DNA of 64,000 nucleotides from Phosphoribacter sp037045045 (GTDB lineage Bacteria > Actinomycetota > Actinomycetes > Actinomycetales > Dermatophilaceae), in contig JBAOHL010000005.1 of NCBI GenBank assembly GCA_037045045.1, positions 310,001-374,000 of the forward strand. Reading direction: 5' to 3'. The notes beneath the pieces were generated by a model. That model worked only from the letters and a program-made list of their open reading frames with translations. It made no database searches and was not told where the DNA came from. Each line of letters opens with the position of its first letter. Position 1 is the stretch's first letter. Of this stretch, positions 25,871 to 34,212 are shown one piece after another. Both the position numbers and the translations under genes were made by a program.

Positions 25871-25944
25871 TGGGCCCGGCCGGGTTCGAACCGACGACAC
25901 CCGCGGTGTAAGCGCGGTGCTCTGACCAACTGAGCTACAGGCCC
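25871..25944 (-). tRNA. tRNA-Val (anticodon TAC)
   Basis: Cloverleaf on the minus strand: acceptor GGGCCTG pairing with CGGGCCC, D-arm GCTCAGTTGGTCAGAGC, anticodon stem CCGCG/CGCGG with loop CTTACAC, and T-arm GTTCGAA. The anticodon TAC reads GUA/GUG valine codons. CCA is not encoded. The discriminator base is 1 nt from the Nif3 GTG start. Confidence 0.95.
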
Positions 25945-26085
25945 GAGCGCGCCTGCCCTGGGCCGGCACGCGGCGTTCATTGTGTCAGGTCGCCACGACG
26001 TCGATATCAGGTCGCCATCGGGTCGGCGGACGGGGACGACGGGGCGAGCCGGCCGGAGCACTGTGGCGGCCCTGGCGCGGTGCGA

Positions 26086-26559
26086 TCACCGCAGTTTCGC
26101 CAGCTCGCGGCGGTAGTCGGCGAAGTCGCGCGCGTGGCCCGGTGGGTTGACCGCCGACCACCGCACCACGCCCTCGGCGTCGACGAGGAACGTCCCGCGG
26201 GTGGCGAATCCCTTGTCCGTCACGAAGACGCCGTAGTCCTGGGCCACCTGCCCGTGCGGCCAGAAGTCCGACAGCAGGGGGAAGAAGTACCCCTCGGCGT
26301 CGGCCCAGGCCGCCAGGGAGTGGGTCGCGTCGCAGGAGATCGTCAGCACCTGGATGCCCTCGTGCTGGAAGTCCTCGAGGCTGTCACGGATCTCGCGCAG
26401 TTCGCCGGTGCAGATGCCCGAGAAGGCGAACGGGTAGAACACGAGCGCGACGTTGGACCCGCGCAGTCCCGACAGCGCCACCGGTGCGCCGTGCTGGTCG
26501 GGCAGCGTGAAGTCGGGTGCGAGCGATCCGACGGCGGGCACGGCTGGTCCGGTGGGCAT
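26086..26559 (-). CDS. Peroxiredoxin, AhpE/Bcp-like
   Basis: A 157-residue thioredoxin-fold peroxidase that reduces hydroperoxides. N-terminal APDFTLPDQHGAPVALSGLR, peroxidatic cysteine in YPFAFSGICTGELREI (PxxxxxxC signature with Phe-Ala variation) and a second cysteine in LTISCDATHSLAAWA that could act as resolving residue. The FAFSGICTGEL form and length match mycobacterial AhpE and actinobacterial Prx of that class. The gene is single, with a repeat of the GGTATGCC word upstream. Confidence 0.9.
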   Translation of the reverse strand: MPTGPAVPAVGSLAPDFTLPDQHGAPVALSGLRGSNVALVFYPFAFSGICTGELREIRDSLEDFQHEGIQVLTISCDATHSLAAWADAEGYFFPLLSDFWPHGQVAQDYGVFVTDKGFATRGTFLVDAEGVVRWSAVNPPGHARDFADYRRELAKLR

Positions 26560-26600
26560 GGACGACAGTGTGCCAGCCGATGGATCGGCGGCAGGCCCAG

Positions 26601-26658
26601 CGCCGGTATGCCGGTCAGCGCCGGTATGCCGGTCAGCGCCGGTATGCCGGTCAGCGCC
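26601..26658. repeat. 18-bp tandem repeat CGCCGGTATGCCGGTCAG, three copies
   Basis: Three perfect 18-bp units, each containing GGTATGCCGG, lying between the peroxiredoxin start and the DUF3052 stop, and overlapping the last codons of the latter. Local slippage expansion of the window's over-represented word. Confidence 0.9.
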
Positions 26659-27079
26659 GCCCGGAGCGCGGAGCGACCAGACGCGTGGTCGTCCACGTCG
26701 CCGAGACGTTCGCTGCGCCCGCCGGGTGCAGCCCGGCGCTCAGTGCGGCGTCCTCGACGTCGCTGGCCTCGACGTGACCGGTGCGCCCGGCGCGGGGCGT
26801 GGCCAACACGAGGAAGCCCCCGCCGACGAGATCGGTCAGCGCGTCGACGAGGGTGTCGACGAGGTCGTCGTCGCCATCGCGATACCAGATGAGTGCGGCG
26901 TCCGCGCCGTCGGCGTAACTCTCGTCCTCCAGGTCGGTCCCGGTGAGATCCTCGACGCCGAAGCGAACGGCGTCGTCGGCGTCCTCGTCCCACCCCAGTT
27001 CCTGCACCACCTGCCCGGGTGCGAACCCGAGCTTGGCGAGCGCAGCGCCCAACGCCGCGACGTCGGCCGTGCCAGCCAC
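26651..27079 (-). CDS. DUF3052 family protein
   Basis: A 142-residue conserved actinobacterial protein of unknown function. GTG 27079 is chosen because AGGAGGG lies 7 nt upstream; it begins VAGTADVAALGAALAKLGF. Characteristic parts: PGQVVQELGWDEDADD, ALIWYRDGDDDLVDTLVDAL and LVGGGFLVLATPRAGR. Sequences with this pattern (DUF3052) are often found beside peroxiredoxin or aceE in related genomes, as here. No catalytic motif can be named. Confidence 0.88.
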   Translation of the reverse strand: MAGTADVAALGAALAKLGFAPGQVVQELGWDEDADDAVRFGVEDLTGTDLEDESYADGADAALIWYRDGDDDLVDTLVDALTDLVGGGFLVLATPRAGRTGHVEASDVEDAALSAGLHPAGAANVSATWTTTRLVAPRSGRR

Positions 27080-27318
27080 TTCGATGCCCTCCTGACCACT
27101 CGCGTGGCCATGGGGCCACGGGCCCAAGTCTGGCAAACACCGCGCCCGCTGGGGAGGGGTGCTCGCCCTTCGATTACCGCCGATTGCCGCGCGACGCCGA
27201 TGACGCTCCGGCGCGGCATACGGCGCCGGTTCCGTCCCGACGGATCCCTTTCGGTGTTAGGTCGGCGACCCGCCTCGGGTGCAGGATGAGCTGTCCGCCA
27301 CCGAGAAGGGACAGCCCC

Positions 27319-30069
27319 GTGTCCATCCGCAGCACCGGTCCGGTCCTCAACGGACTGCCCACCCAATTGGTCGACACCGACCCGGACGAGACCCAGGAGT
27401 GGCTGGAGTCCTTCGATGCGATGGTCGGCCATCAGGGCCGCAACCGGGCGCGGTACCTCATGTTGCGCCTGTTGGAGCGCGCCCGCCAGCAGAACGTCGG
27501 GGTCCCGTCGTTGACGACGACGGACTACATCAACACCATCGGGCCCGAACAAGAACCGTGGTTCCCCGGCGACGAGACGATGGAGAAGGCCTACCGGCGG
27601 TGGATCCGGTGGAACGCCGCGATCATGGTCCACCGCGCCCAACGCCCCGGCGTCGGCGTCGGCGGGCACATCTCGACCTACGCCTCGGCGGCGACGCTCT
27701 ACGAGGTCGGGCTCAACCACTTCTTCCGCGGCCCCGACCACACCGGCGGTGGCGACCAGGTGTTCTTCCAGGGACACGCGGCGCCGGGCATGTACGCCCG
27801 GGCGTTCCTCGAGGGCACCCTCGACGAGACCGACCTCGACGGATTCCGCCAAGAGCACAGCCACGTCGTGGACGGGCGCGTCCGGGCCCTGCCGTCCTAC
27901 CCGCACCCCCGGATGATGCCGACCTTCTGGCAGTTCCCCACGGTGTCGATGGGGCTGGGCCCCATGGACGCGATCTACCAAGCACAGTTCAACCGCTACC
28001 TGCACAACCGGGGCATCAAGAACACCAGCGACCAGCGCGTCTGGGCCTTCCTCGGCGACGGCGAGATGGACGAGCCCGAGTCGCGCGGGTTCCTCCAGCA
28101 CGCCGCGAACGAGGAGCTGGACAACCTCACCTTCGTCGTCAACTGCAACCTGCAGCGCCTCGACGGGCCGGTGCGCGGCAACGGCCACATCATCCAAGAG
28201 CTGGAGGCGTTCTTCCGCGGCGCCGGCTGGAACGTCATCAAGGTGATCTGGGGCCGTGGCTGGGACACCCTGCTCGCCGGTGACCGCGACGGGGCCCTCG
28301 TCAACATCATGAACAACACCGTCGACGGGGACTACCAGACCTTCCGGGCCAACGACGGCAAGTACGTCCGCGAGCACTTCTTCTGGCGCGACCCACGCGC
28401 GCGCGCGCTCGTCGAGCACTGGACCGACGAGGACATCTGGTGGAAGCTCAAGCGCGGCGGGCACGACTACCGCAAGGTGTATGCCGCCTACGACGCGGCG
28501 ATGAAGCACACCGGGCAGCCGACGGTCATCCTCGTCAAGACGATCAAGGGCTGGTCGCTGGGCTCGCACTTCGCCGGGCGCAACGCGACTCACCAGATGA
28601 AGAAGCTCACCCTCGATGACCTCAAGGCGTTCCGGGACACCCTGCATATCCCCATCACCGACGCGCAGCTCGAGGCCGACCCCTACCGCCCGCCGTACTA
28701 CAAACCCGCCGACGACGACCCGGCGCTGCGGTACATGCTCGAGCGGCGCGCCAAGCTCGGCGGGCCGGTGCCGAGCCGGCGCGCCACGTACGCACCGATC
28801 TCGTTGCCGCCCGACACGGCATACACGCAGTCGAAGAAGGGCTCGGGCAAGCAGAACGTCGCGACGACGATGGCGTTCGTCCGGCTGCTCAAGGACCTCA
28901 TGCGAGACAAGGAGTTCGGCAAGCGGATCGTGCCGATCATCCCCGACGAGGCCCGGACCTTCGGCATGGACTCGTTCTTCCCGACGAGCAAGATCTACAA
29001 CCCGCACGGGCAGAACTACACGCCGGTCGACCTCGACCTCATGCTCACCTACCGCGAATCCCCCGACGGCCAGATCCTGCACATGGGGATCAACGAGGCC
29101 GGCTCGGTCGCGGCATTCCAGGCGGTCGGGTCGTCGTACTCGACACATGGCGAAGTCATGATCCCCATCTACGTCTTCTACTCGATGTTCGGGTTCCAAC
29201 GCACCGGCGACTCGATCTGGGCCGCAGGCGACCAGATGTGCCGCGGGTTCCTCATCGGGGCCACCGCCGGGCGCACGACGCTCACCGGCGAGGGTACTCA
29301 GCACGCCGACGGGCATTCGCCGCTGCTCGCGGCGACCAACCCGGCGGTGGTCACCTACGACCCGGCCTACGGGTACGAGATCGCCCACATCGTTCGCGAC
29401 GGGCTGCGCCGGATGTACGGCGAATCCCCCGAGAACGTCATCTACTACCTCACCGTCTACAACGAGCCGTACCCGCAACCGGCCGAGCCGGCGGACGTCG
29501 ACGCCGAGGGCATCGTCCGCGGCATCTACCGGCTGCGACGCGGCTCGGGCACCGGACCCAAGGCCCAGCTGCTCGCCTCCGGGGTCGGAGTGCGCTGGGC
29601 GCTGGAGGCGCAAGACCTGCTCGCCGCCGACTGGGGCGTCGACGCCGACGTGTGGTCGGTGACTTCGTGGACCGAGCTGCGCCGGGACGCGATGAGCTGC
29701 GACGAGCACGACTTCCTGCACCCCGAGGAGCCACGGCGCGTCCCGTTCCTCACCAGCCAGCTCGCCGACGCGTCGGGTCCGGTCCTCGCGACGAGCGACT
29801 ACATGCGCCAAGTCCAGGACCAGATCGCGCAGTGGGTGCCGGGCGGCGACTTCACCTCGCTCGGTGCCGACGGGTTCGGGTTCGCCGACACCCGGGCGGC
29901 GGCTCGTCGCTTCTTCCACATCGACGGCCCGTCCCTCGCCGTGCGCACCCTGCAGCGGCTGGCCGCGCGCGGCGAGATCGACCCCACGGTGGCGACGACG
30001 GCAGCCGAGAAGTACCAGCTGCTCGACGTGCGGGCCGGGGCCTCGGGCAACTCCGGCGGGGACGCGTGA
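27319..30069 (+). CDS. aceE: Pyruvate dehydrogenase E1 component, homodimeric
   Basis: Thiamine-diphosphate enzyme that decarboxylates pyruvate and transfers acetyl groups to the E2 lipoyl domain. From GTG 27319 (SIRSTGPVLNGLPTQLVD) it has 916 residues, the normal AceE size; the open frame extending upstream lacks domain content. Visible motifs: GHISTYASAATLYEVGLNHFF, the ThDP/Mg motif FLGDGEMDEPES...VNCNLQ, VKTIKGWSLG, IPDEARTFGMDSFF and the C-terminal transketolase-like pyrimidine domain TLTGEGTQHADGHSPL. Divergent from DUF3052 across 239 bp that should contain the promoter. E2 and E3 genes are not nearby, as usual in actinobacteria. Confidence 0.96.
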   Translation: MSIRSTGPVLNGLPTQLVDTDPDETQEWLESFDAMVGHQGRNRARYLMLRLLERARQQNVGVPSLTTTDYINTIGPEQEPWFPGDETMEKAYRRWIRWNAAIMVHRAQRPGVGVGGHISTYASAATLYEVGLNHFFRGPDHTGGGDQVFFQGHAAPGMYARAFLEGTLDETDLDGFRQEHSHVVDGRVRALPSYPHPRMMPTFWQFPTVSMGLGPMDAIYQAQFNRYLHNRGIKNTSDQRVWAFLGDGEMDEPESRGFLQHAANEELDNLTFVVNCNLQRLDGPVRGNGHIIQELEAFFRGAGWNVIKVIWGRGWDTLLAGDRDGALVNIMNNTVDGDYQTFRANDGKYVREHFFWRDPRARALVEHWTDEDIWWKLKRGGHDYRKVYAAYDAAMKHTGQPTVILVKTIKGWSLGSHFAGRNATHQMKKLTLDDLKAFRDTLHIPITDAQLEADPYRPPYYKPADDDPALRYMLERRAKLGGPVPSRRATYAPISLPPDTAYTQSKKGSGKQNVATTMAFVRLLKDLMRDKEFGKRIVPIIPDEARTFGMDSFFPTSKIYNPHGQNYTPVDLDLMLTYRESPDGQILHMGINEAGSVAAFQAVGSSYSTHGEVMIPIYVFYSMFGFQRTGDSIWAAGDQMCRGFLIGATAGRTTLTGEGTQHADGHSPLLAATNPAVVTYDPAYGYEIAHIVRDGLRRMYGESPENVIYYLTVYNEPYPQPAEPADVDAEGIVRGIYRLRRGSGTGPKAQLLASGVGVRWALEAQDLLAADWGVDADVWSVTSWTELRRDAMSCDEHDFLHPEEPRRVPFLTSQLADASGPVLATSDYMRQVQDQIAQWVPGGDFTSLGADGFGFADTRAAARRFFHIDGPSLAVRTLQRLAARGEIDPTVATTAAEKYQLLDVRAGASGNSGGDA

Positions 30070-30159
30070 GCTCGTGGGGGCGCGGCATACCCGCCGGCGG
30101 GTGACCGTGAGGCGGACGGGGCCAGCCGCCCGGAGGCCGGCCCCCTAGGCTGGTATGCC

Positions 30160-31578
30160 GTGTCCAAGGTCCTCACTTCCCTGCCGGTCGGCGAGCGGGT
30201 CGGCATCGCCTTCTCGGGCGGTCTCGACACCTCGGTCGCCGTCGCGTGGATGCGCGCCAAGGGCGCCGTCCCCTGCACCTACACCGCCGACATCGGTCAG
30301 TACGACGAGCCGGACATCGCTTCGGTGCCGGGACGCGCCGGGCAGTACGGCGCCGAGCTGGCCCGCCTCGTCGACTGCACCGAGGCCCTCGTCGTCGAGG
30401 GCCTGCAGGCGCTGGCCTGTGGGGCCTTCCACATCCGCTCCGGTGGCCGGCAGTACTTCAACACCACACCCCTGGGCCGGGCGGTGACCGGCACGCTGCT
30501 CGTGCGCGCGATGCGCGCCGACGAGGTCGACATCTGGGGCGACGGGTCGACGTACAAGGGCAACGACATCGAGCGGTTCTACCGCTACGGCCTCATCGCC
30601 AACCCCAACCTGCGCATCTACAAGCCGTGGCTGGACGCCGACTTCGTCGGCGAGCTCGGCGGCCGGACCGAGATGTCGCAGTGGATGGCGGCGCACGGGC
30701 TGCCGTACCGGGACAGCGTCGAGAAGGCCTACTCGACCGATGCGAACATCTGGGGGGCCACCCACGAGGCCAAGCAGCTCGAACACCTCGACACCTCGGT
30801 CGAGATCGTCGAGCCGATCATGGGCGTGGCGTTCTGGGACCCGGCCGTGCGCATCGACGCCGAGGACGTCACCGTCGGGTTCCACCAGGGCACGCCGGTG
30901 ACGATCAACGGCGCGAGCTTCGACTCGCCGGTCGCGCTGGTCCGCGAGGCCAACGCCGTCGGCGGCCGGCACGGCCTGGGCATGGCCGACCAGATCGAGA
31001 ACCGGATCATCGAGGCCAAGAGCCGCGGCATCTACGAGGCCCCGGGCATGGCGTTGCTCTTCGCGGCATACGAGCGGCTGGTCAGCGCGATCCACAACGA
31101 GGACACCATCGCGAACTACCACACCGAGGGTCGGCGGCTGGGTCGGCTGCTCTACGAGGGCCGATGGTTCGACCCGCAGGCCCTCATGCTGCGCGAGTCG
31201 CTCATGCGCTGGGTGGCGGCCGCGGTGACCGGCGAAGTCACCCTGCGGCTGCGCCGCGGCGACGATTACTCGATCATCGACACCCGGGGCCCGGCCTTCT
31301 CCTACCACCCCGACAAGCTGTCGATGGAGCGCACCGAGGATGCCGCGTTCGGACCGGTCGACCGGATCGGCCAGCTCACCATGCGCAACCTCGACATCGC
31401 CGACACCCGGGCCAAGCTCGAGCTGTATGCCGCGCAGGGCCAGCTGACCGGCGGGCATGCCGAACTCATCGGCCGGCTCGAGCCCGGTGGAGCGCCGGCG
31501 ATCGCCGCGAACCCCGAGGTCGGCGAGGACGACGCGCAGCCGCTGGACCGGGCCGCCATGGAGGCGGGGACCGACTGA
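30160..31578 (+). CDS. argG: Argininosuccinate synthase
   Basis: Condenses citrulline and aspartate with ATP in arginine biosynthesis. 472 residues, the long ArgG class rather than the roughly 400-residue class. ATP-pyrophosphatase P-loop AFSGGLDTSVAVAWM near the N-terminus; further conserved parts GDGSTYKGNDIERFYRYG, YSTDANIWGATHEAK and GRHGLGMADQIENRIIEAKSRGIYEAPG. Start GTG 30160 is supported by alignment with the family N-terminus; no strong ribosome-binding site is seen at ideal spacing. No other arg genes are adjacent. A hairpin follows its stop. Confidence 0.96.
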   Translation: MSKVLTSLPVGERVGIAFSGGLDTSVAVAWMRAKGAVPCTYTADIGQYDEPDIASVPGRAGQYGAELARLVDCTEALVVEGLQALACGAFHIRSGGRQYFNTTPLGRAVTGTLLVRAMRADEVDIWGDGSTYKGNDIERFYRYGLIANPNLRIYKPWLDADFVGELGGRTEMSQWMAAHGLPYRDSVEKAYSTDANIWGATHEAKQLEHLDTSVEIVEPIMGVAFWDPAVRIDAEDVTVGFHQGTPVTINGASFDSPVALVREANAVGGRHGLGMADQIENRIIEAKSRGIYEAPGMALLFAAYERLVSAIHNEDTIANYHTEGRRLGRLLYEGRWFDPQALMLRESLMRWVAAAVTGEVTLRLRRGDDYSIIDTRGPAFSYHPDKLSMERTEDAAFGPVDRIGQLTMRNLDIADTRAKLELYAAQGQLTGGHAELIGRLEPGGAPAIAANPEVGEDDAQPLDRAAMEAGTD

Positions 31579-31588
31579 GCGCAGGACC

Positions 31589-31630
31589 GGGTGCCGGTGA
31601 CCCGAGGAGGAGCAGGGGTCACCAGCACCC
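31589..31630 (+). terminator. argG terminator hairpin
   Basis: Arms GGGTGCCGGTGACCC and GGGTCACCAGCACCC pair over 15 bp with a single mismatch, enclosing a 12-nt purine-rich loop, starting 11 bp after the argG stop. No U tract. Confidence 0.7.
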
Positions 31631-31669
31631 GCATCCATTGTGGATGTCATACAAATACACTGATCGGTC

Positions 31670-32923
31670 ATGACCGTTACCCGCCGCCACCCGAGCGCCC
31701 AGACGCGTGCGCTCATCGAGGCGCGGGCCGCGGCGATGACCACCGGTGCGCTGCGCCGCGTCGAGGCCAGCCTGCCGTGGTGGCGAACCCTGTCGGCCGA
31801 CGACCGTTCCTGGATCGGCCTGGTGGCGCAAGCGGGCATCGCCGCCTTCGTCTCGTGGCTTCGGGACGACACCGGCCAGCAGCAGGTCACCGCCAACGTC
31901 TTCGGCACCGCCCCGCGGGAACTCACGTCCTCGATTTCCCTGCAACAGACCCTCGACCTCATCCGCGCGGTCGTCGACGCCGTCGAGGACGAACTTGGTG
32001 CCCTCGGTGGACGTACCGACGGACCGGCGCTGCGCGAGGCGGTGCTGCGATATTCGCGGGAGATCGCCTTCTCCGCGGCCCAGGTGTACGCCCGTGCCGC
32101 CGAGTCGCGAGGGGCCTGGGATGCCCGCCTCGAGGACCTCGTCGTGGACGCCGTCCTGCGTGGTGAAGCGGACGACTCGATGCGCTCTCGGGCCACCGCG
32201 TTGGGCTGGGGGTCGATCGGCGACGTCACCGTGGTGGCTGGCCGGACGCCTTCTGGCAGAGCGGCATCCACCGTCGAAGCCATCCGACGTGACGCACGGA
32301 GCCACGGCGGGGAAGCGTTGGCTGCGGTCCAGCGCAGCCGACTCGTCGTCATCCTCGGCCGGATCGACGCGCCGTTGCCCGTCGTCCGTGCGCTCGCGGC
32401 GGACTTCGGTGATGGGCCGATCGTCGTCGGGCCGACCGTTCCGCATCTGTTCGCCGCCGGCCGCTCCGCTCGCGCGGCGCTGAGCGGGCTGGCCGCCGCC
32501 GTCGCTTGGTCGCAGGCGCCTCGACCCGTCCACGCCGACGACCTGCTGCCCGAGCGGGTCCTCGTCGGCGACGAGCGGGCCCGGCGTTTGCTCGTCGACC
32601 GCATCGACACTCCGCTGCGGGAGCACCCGACGCTCGCCGAAACGGCCCGCGTCTTCCTGGAGACCGGGGTGTTGGAGACCACGGCCCGGGTGCTCTTCGT
32701 CCACCCCAATACCGTGCGCTATCGGCTCGGCCGGATCGTCGACCTCACGGGGTACGACCTCACTGCTCCCCGCGACGGGTATGCCGTGCGGATGGCCTTG
32801 GGGCTCGGTCGGCTGGCGCGACCCGAGCCGGTGCGTTGGCGAGAGCCGACAGACGGCGCCGGTGGCGGCCTTCCGGTTTCGGGTGCCGAAGCTCAAGCTT
32901 TGGAGGATTCCTCCAAAGCTTGA
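31670..32923 (+). CDS. fasR: PucR-family regulator of fatty-acid synthesis (FasR-like)
   Basis: A 417-residue regulator immediately upstream of fabD. The C-terminal PucR-type helix-turn-helix lies at about residues 320-375: LAETARVFLETGVLETTARVL followed by VHPNTVRYRLGRI. The N-terminal two thirds form the usual GGDEF-like/unclassified PucR sensory region. In Streptomyces the PucR-family protein at the same position (FasR) activates the fabD-fabH-acpP-fabF operon, so the same role is inferred here. A TACACT -10-like element ends 8 nt before the ATG, so its mRNA may be leaderless; a CATCCA-TTG-TGGATG palindrome (31632-31646) lies upstream of it. The gene's last codons form a 27-bp palindrome. 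Confidence 0.88.
   Translation: MTVTRRHPSAQTRALIEARAAAMTTGALRRVEASLPWWRTLSADDRSWIGLVAQAGIAAFVSWLRDDTGQQQVTANVFGTAPRELTSSISLQQTLDLIRAVVDAVEDELGALGGRTDGPALREAVLRYSREIAFSAAQVYARAAESRGAWDARLEDLVVDAVLRGEADDSMRSRATALGWGSIGDVTVVAGRTPSGRAASTVEAIRRDARSHGGEALAAVQRSRLVVILGRIDAPLPVVRALAADFGDGPIVVGPTVPHLFAAGRSARAALSGLAAAVAWSQAPRPVHADDLLPERVLVGDERARRLLVDRIDTPLREHPTLAETARVFLETGVLETTARVLFVHPNTVRYRLGRIVDLTGYDLTAPRDGYAVRMALGLGRLARPEPVRWREPTDGAGGGLPVSGAEAQALEDSSKA
32895..32921 (+). promoter_or_regulatory. 27-bp perfect palindrome at the fasR-fabD junction, candidate FasR operator
   Basis: AAGCTTTGGAGGA, one T, then TCCTCCAAAGCTT: 13-bp arms without mismatch. It lies inside the last nine codons of fasR and ends against a TTGACG -35-like hexamer (32920-32925), 64 bp before the fabD start. 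Position directly beside the -35 suits an activator or repressor site. Lower GC than surroundings. It could also form a hairpin in the mRNA, but no termination tract follows. Confidence 0.6.
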
Positions 32924-32984
32924 CGGGGTTCTTTCGTGGATTCCATGTCACGATTCGGTCACGGGGAGCTGCGAGAGTGGATCC

Positions 32985-34208
32985 GTGCTCGTCATCGCCT
33001 GCCCGGGTCAGGGGTCGCAGTCCCCAGGATTCCTCTCGCCCTGGATGGATCTGCCCTCCTTCCGCGACCGGCTCGAGTGGTTCTCCGTGGTGGCCGGTAT
33101 CGATCTCGTGGCGCACGGCACGACGTCCGATGCCGCCACCATCCGCGACACCGCGATCGCCCAGCCCCTCATCGTCGGCGCCGGACTCACCACCCTGTTG
33201 GCGCTGTTCCCCCATCCCGCCGAAGGCTTCGCCCGGGTCGGCGCGGGCGTGGGCCACTCCGTCGGCGAGGTGACCGCGGCCGCGGCCACGGGCGTGATTT
33301 CCGCCGAGGCGGCCATGGTGTTCGTCCGCGAACGCGGGAGCGCGATGGCCGCGGCCGGCGCCGTGACGGCGACCGGAATGAGCGCCGTCCTGGGCGGTGA
33401 CCCCGACGAGGTGGCGGCTACGGTCGAGCGGCACGGGCTGGCCATTGCCAACCACAACGGGATCGGCCAGGTCGTGGCCGCTGGCACCCTGGACCAACTC
33501 GCCGCCCTCCGGGCCGATCCGCCGGCGAAGGCGCGGGTCATGCCCTTGCAGGTGGCCGGCGCGTTCCACACGGAGCACATGACACCGGCCGAGGCTCGGC
33601 TCGGCGGTTTCGCTCGGGCGATCACCCGCCGGGACGCCCACACTCCGCTGATCGGCAACGCCGACGGCGCCGTGGTGAGCGTTGGGCGCGAGGTCCTCGA
33701 GCGCCTCGTCAGCCAGGTGAGCCGCCCGGTCCGGTGGGACTTGTGCATGCGCACCCTCGTGGAGCTGGGCGTCACCGGGTTCATCGAAATGCCCCCGTCC
33801 GGCACCCTCGCCGGACTGGCCAAGCGCGGGATGCCGGGCGTGGAGATCCTGTCCCTCAAGACCCCGGACGATCTCGACGCGGCGAAACGGATGGTCCTCG
33901 AACACGGGACGCCGCCGACGACGCCGAGTCCCGACCCGACCTGGCGCCTCGTCGTGGCCCCCGGTAGCGGCACGATCACTCGAAGCGCCGTCCGACCCGG
34001 AGACGACATCGCCACCGGCGTGATCCTCGCTCACGTCCAGATGGCGACGGGGGTCCACGACGTCACCGCCGCGCACGCGGGCCGCGTGTTGGAGTGGCTG
34101 GTCGCCGACGGCGACCAGGTCGCTCCTGGCCAGCCGATCCTGCGCCTGGACGACCTTTTCGACGCGGTTCGCGGGGCGCCGGAGAAGCACCCCTCAGGGC
34201 AGGAGTGA
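32985..34208 (+). CDS. fabD: Malonyl-CoA:ACP transacylase with C-terminal biotinyl/lipoyl-like domain
   Basis: Transfers malonyl from CoA to ACP to start type II fatty-acid synthesis. GTG 32985 gives 407 residues. Catalytic core (about 1-305): ACPGQGSQSPGFL, nucleophile Ser in GVGHSVGEVTAAAATG, Arg in FVRERGSAM, catalytic His in VAGAFHTEHM. FabD usually ends near residue 310; here about 95 more residues form TWRLVVAPGSGTITR...VAPGQPILRLDD, resembling a biotinyl/lipoyl fold. At the modification hairpin the sequence is ILAHVQMATGVHDV: the target Lys is replaced by Gln. The added domain is therefore probably structural. First gene of fabD-fabH-acpP-fabF; 4 bp separate it from fabH. Confidence 0.92.
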   Translation: MLVIACPGQGSQSPGFLSPWMDLPSFRDRLEWFSVVAGIDLVAHGTTSDAATIRDTAIAQPLIVGAGLTTLLALFPHPAEGFARVGAGVGHSVGEVTAAAATGVISAEAAMVFVRERGSAMAAAGAVTATGMSAVLGGDPDEVAATVERHGLAIANHNGIGQVVAAGTLDQLAALRADPPAKARVMPLQVAGAFHTEHMTPAEARLGGFARAITRRDAHTPLIGNADGAVVSVGREVLERLVSQVSRPVRWDLCMRTLVELGVTGFIEMPPSGTLAGLAKRGMPGVEILSLKTPDDLDAAKRMVLEHGTPPTTPSPDPTWRLVVAPGSGTITRSAVRPGDDIATGVILAHVQMATGVHDVTAAHAGRVLEWLVADGDQVAPGQPILRLDDLFDAVRGAPEKHPSGQE

Positions 34209-34212
34209 CGCG

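Noticed and set aside
26836..29919. 1027-codon minus-strand open frame opposite aceE
   Set aside because: Antisense shadow of the highly biased aceE codons; no domain or start signal.
30145..32709. 854-codon minus-strand open frame across argG and fasR
   Set aside because: Spans two real genes on the other strand; composition is that of a third-position shadow.
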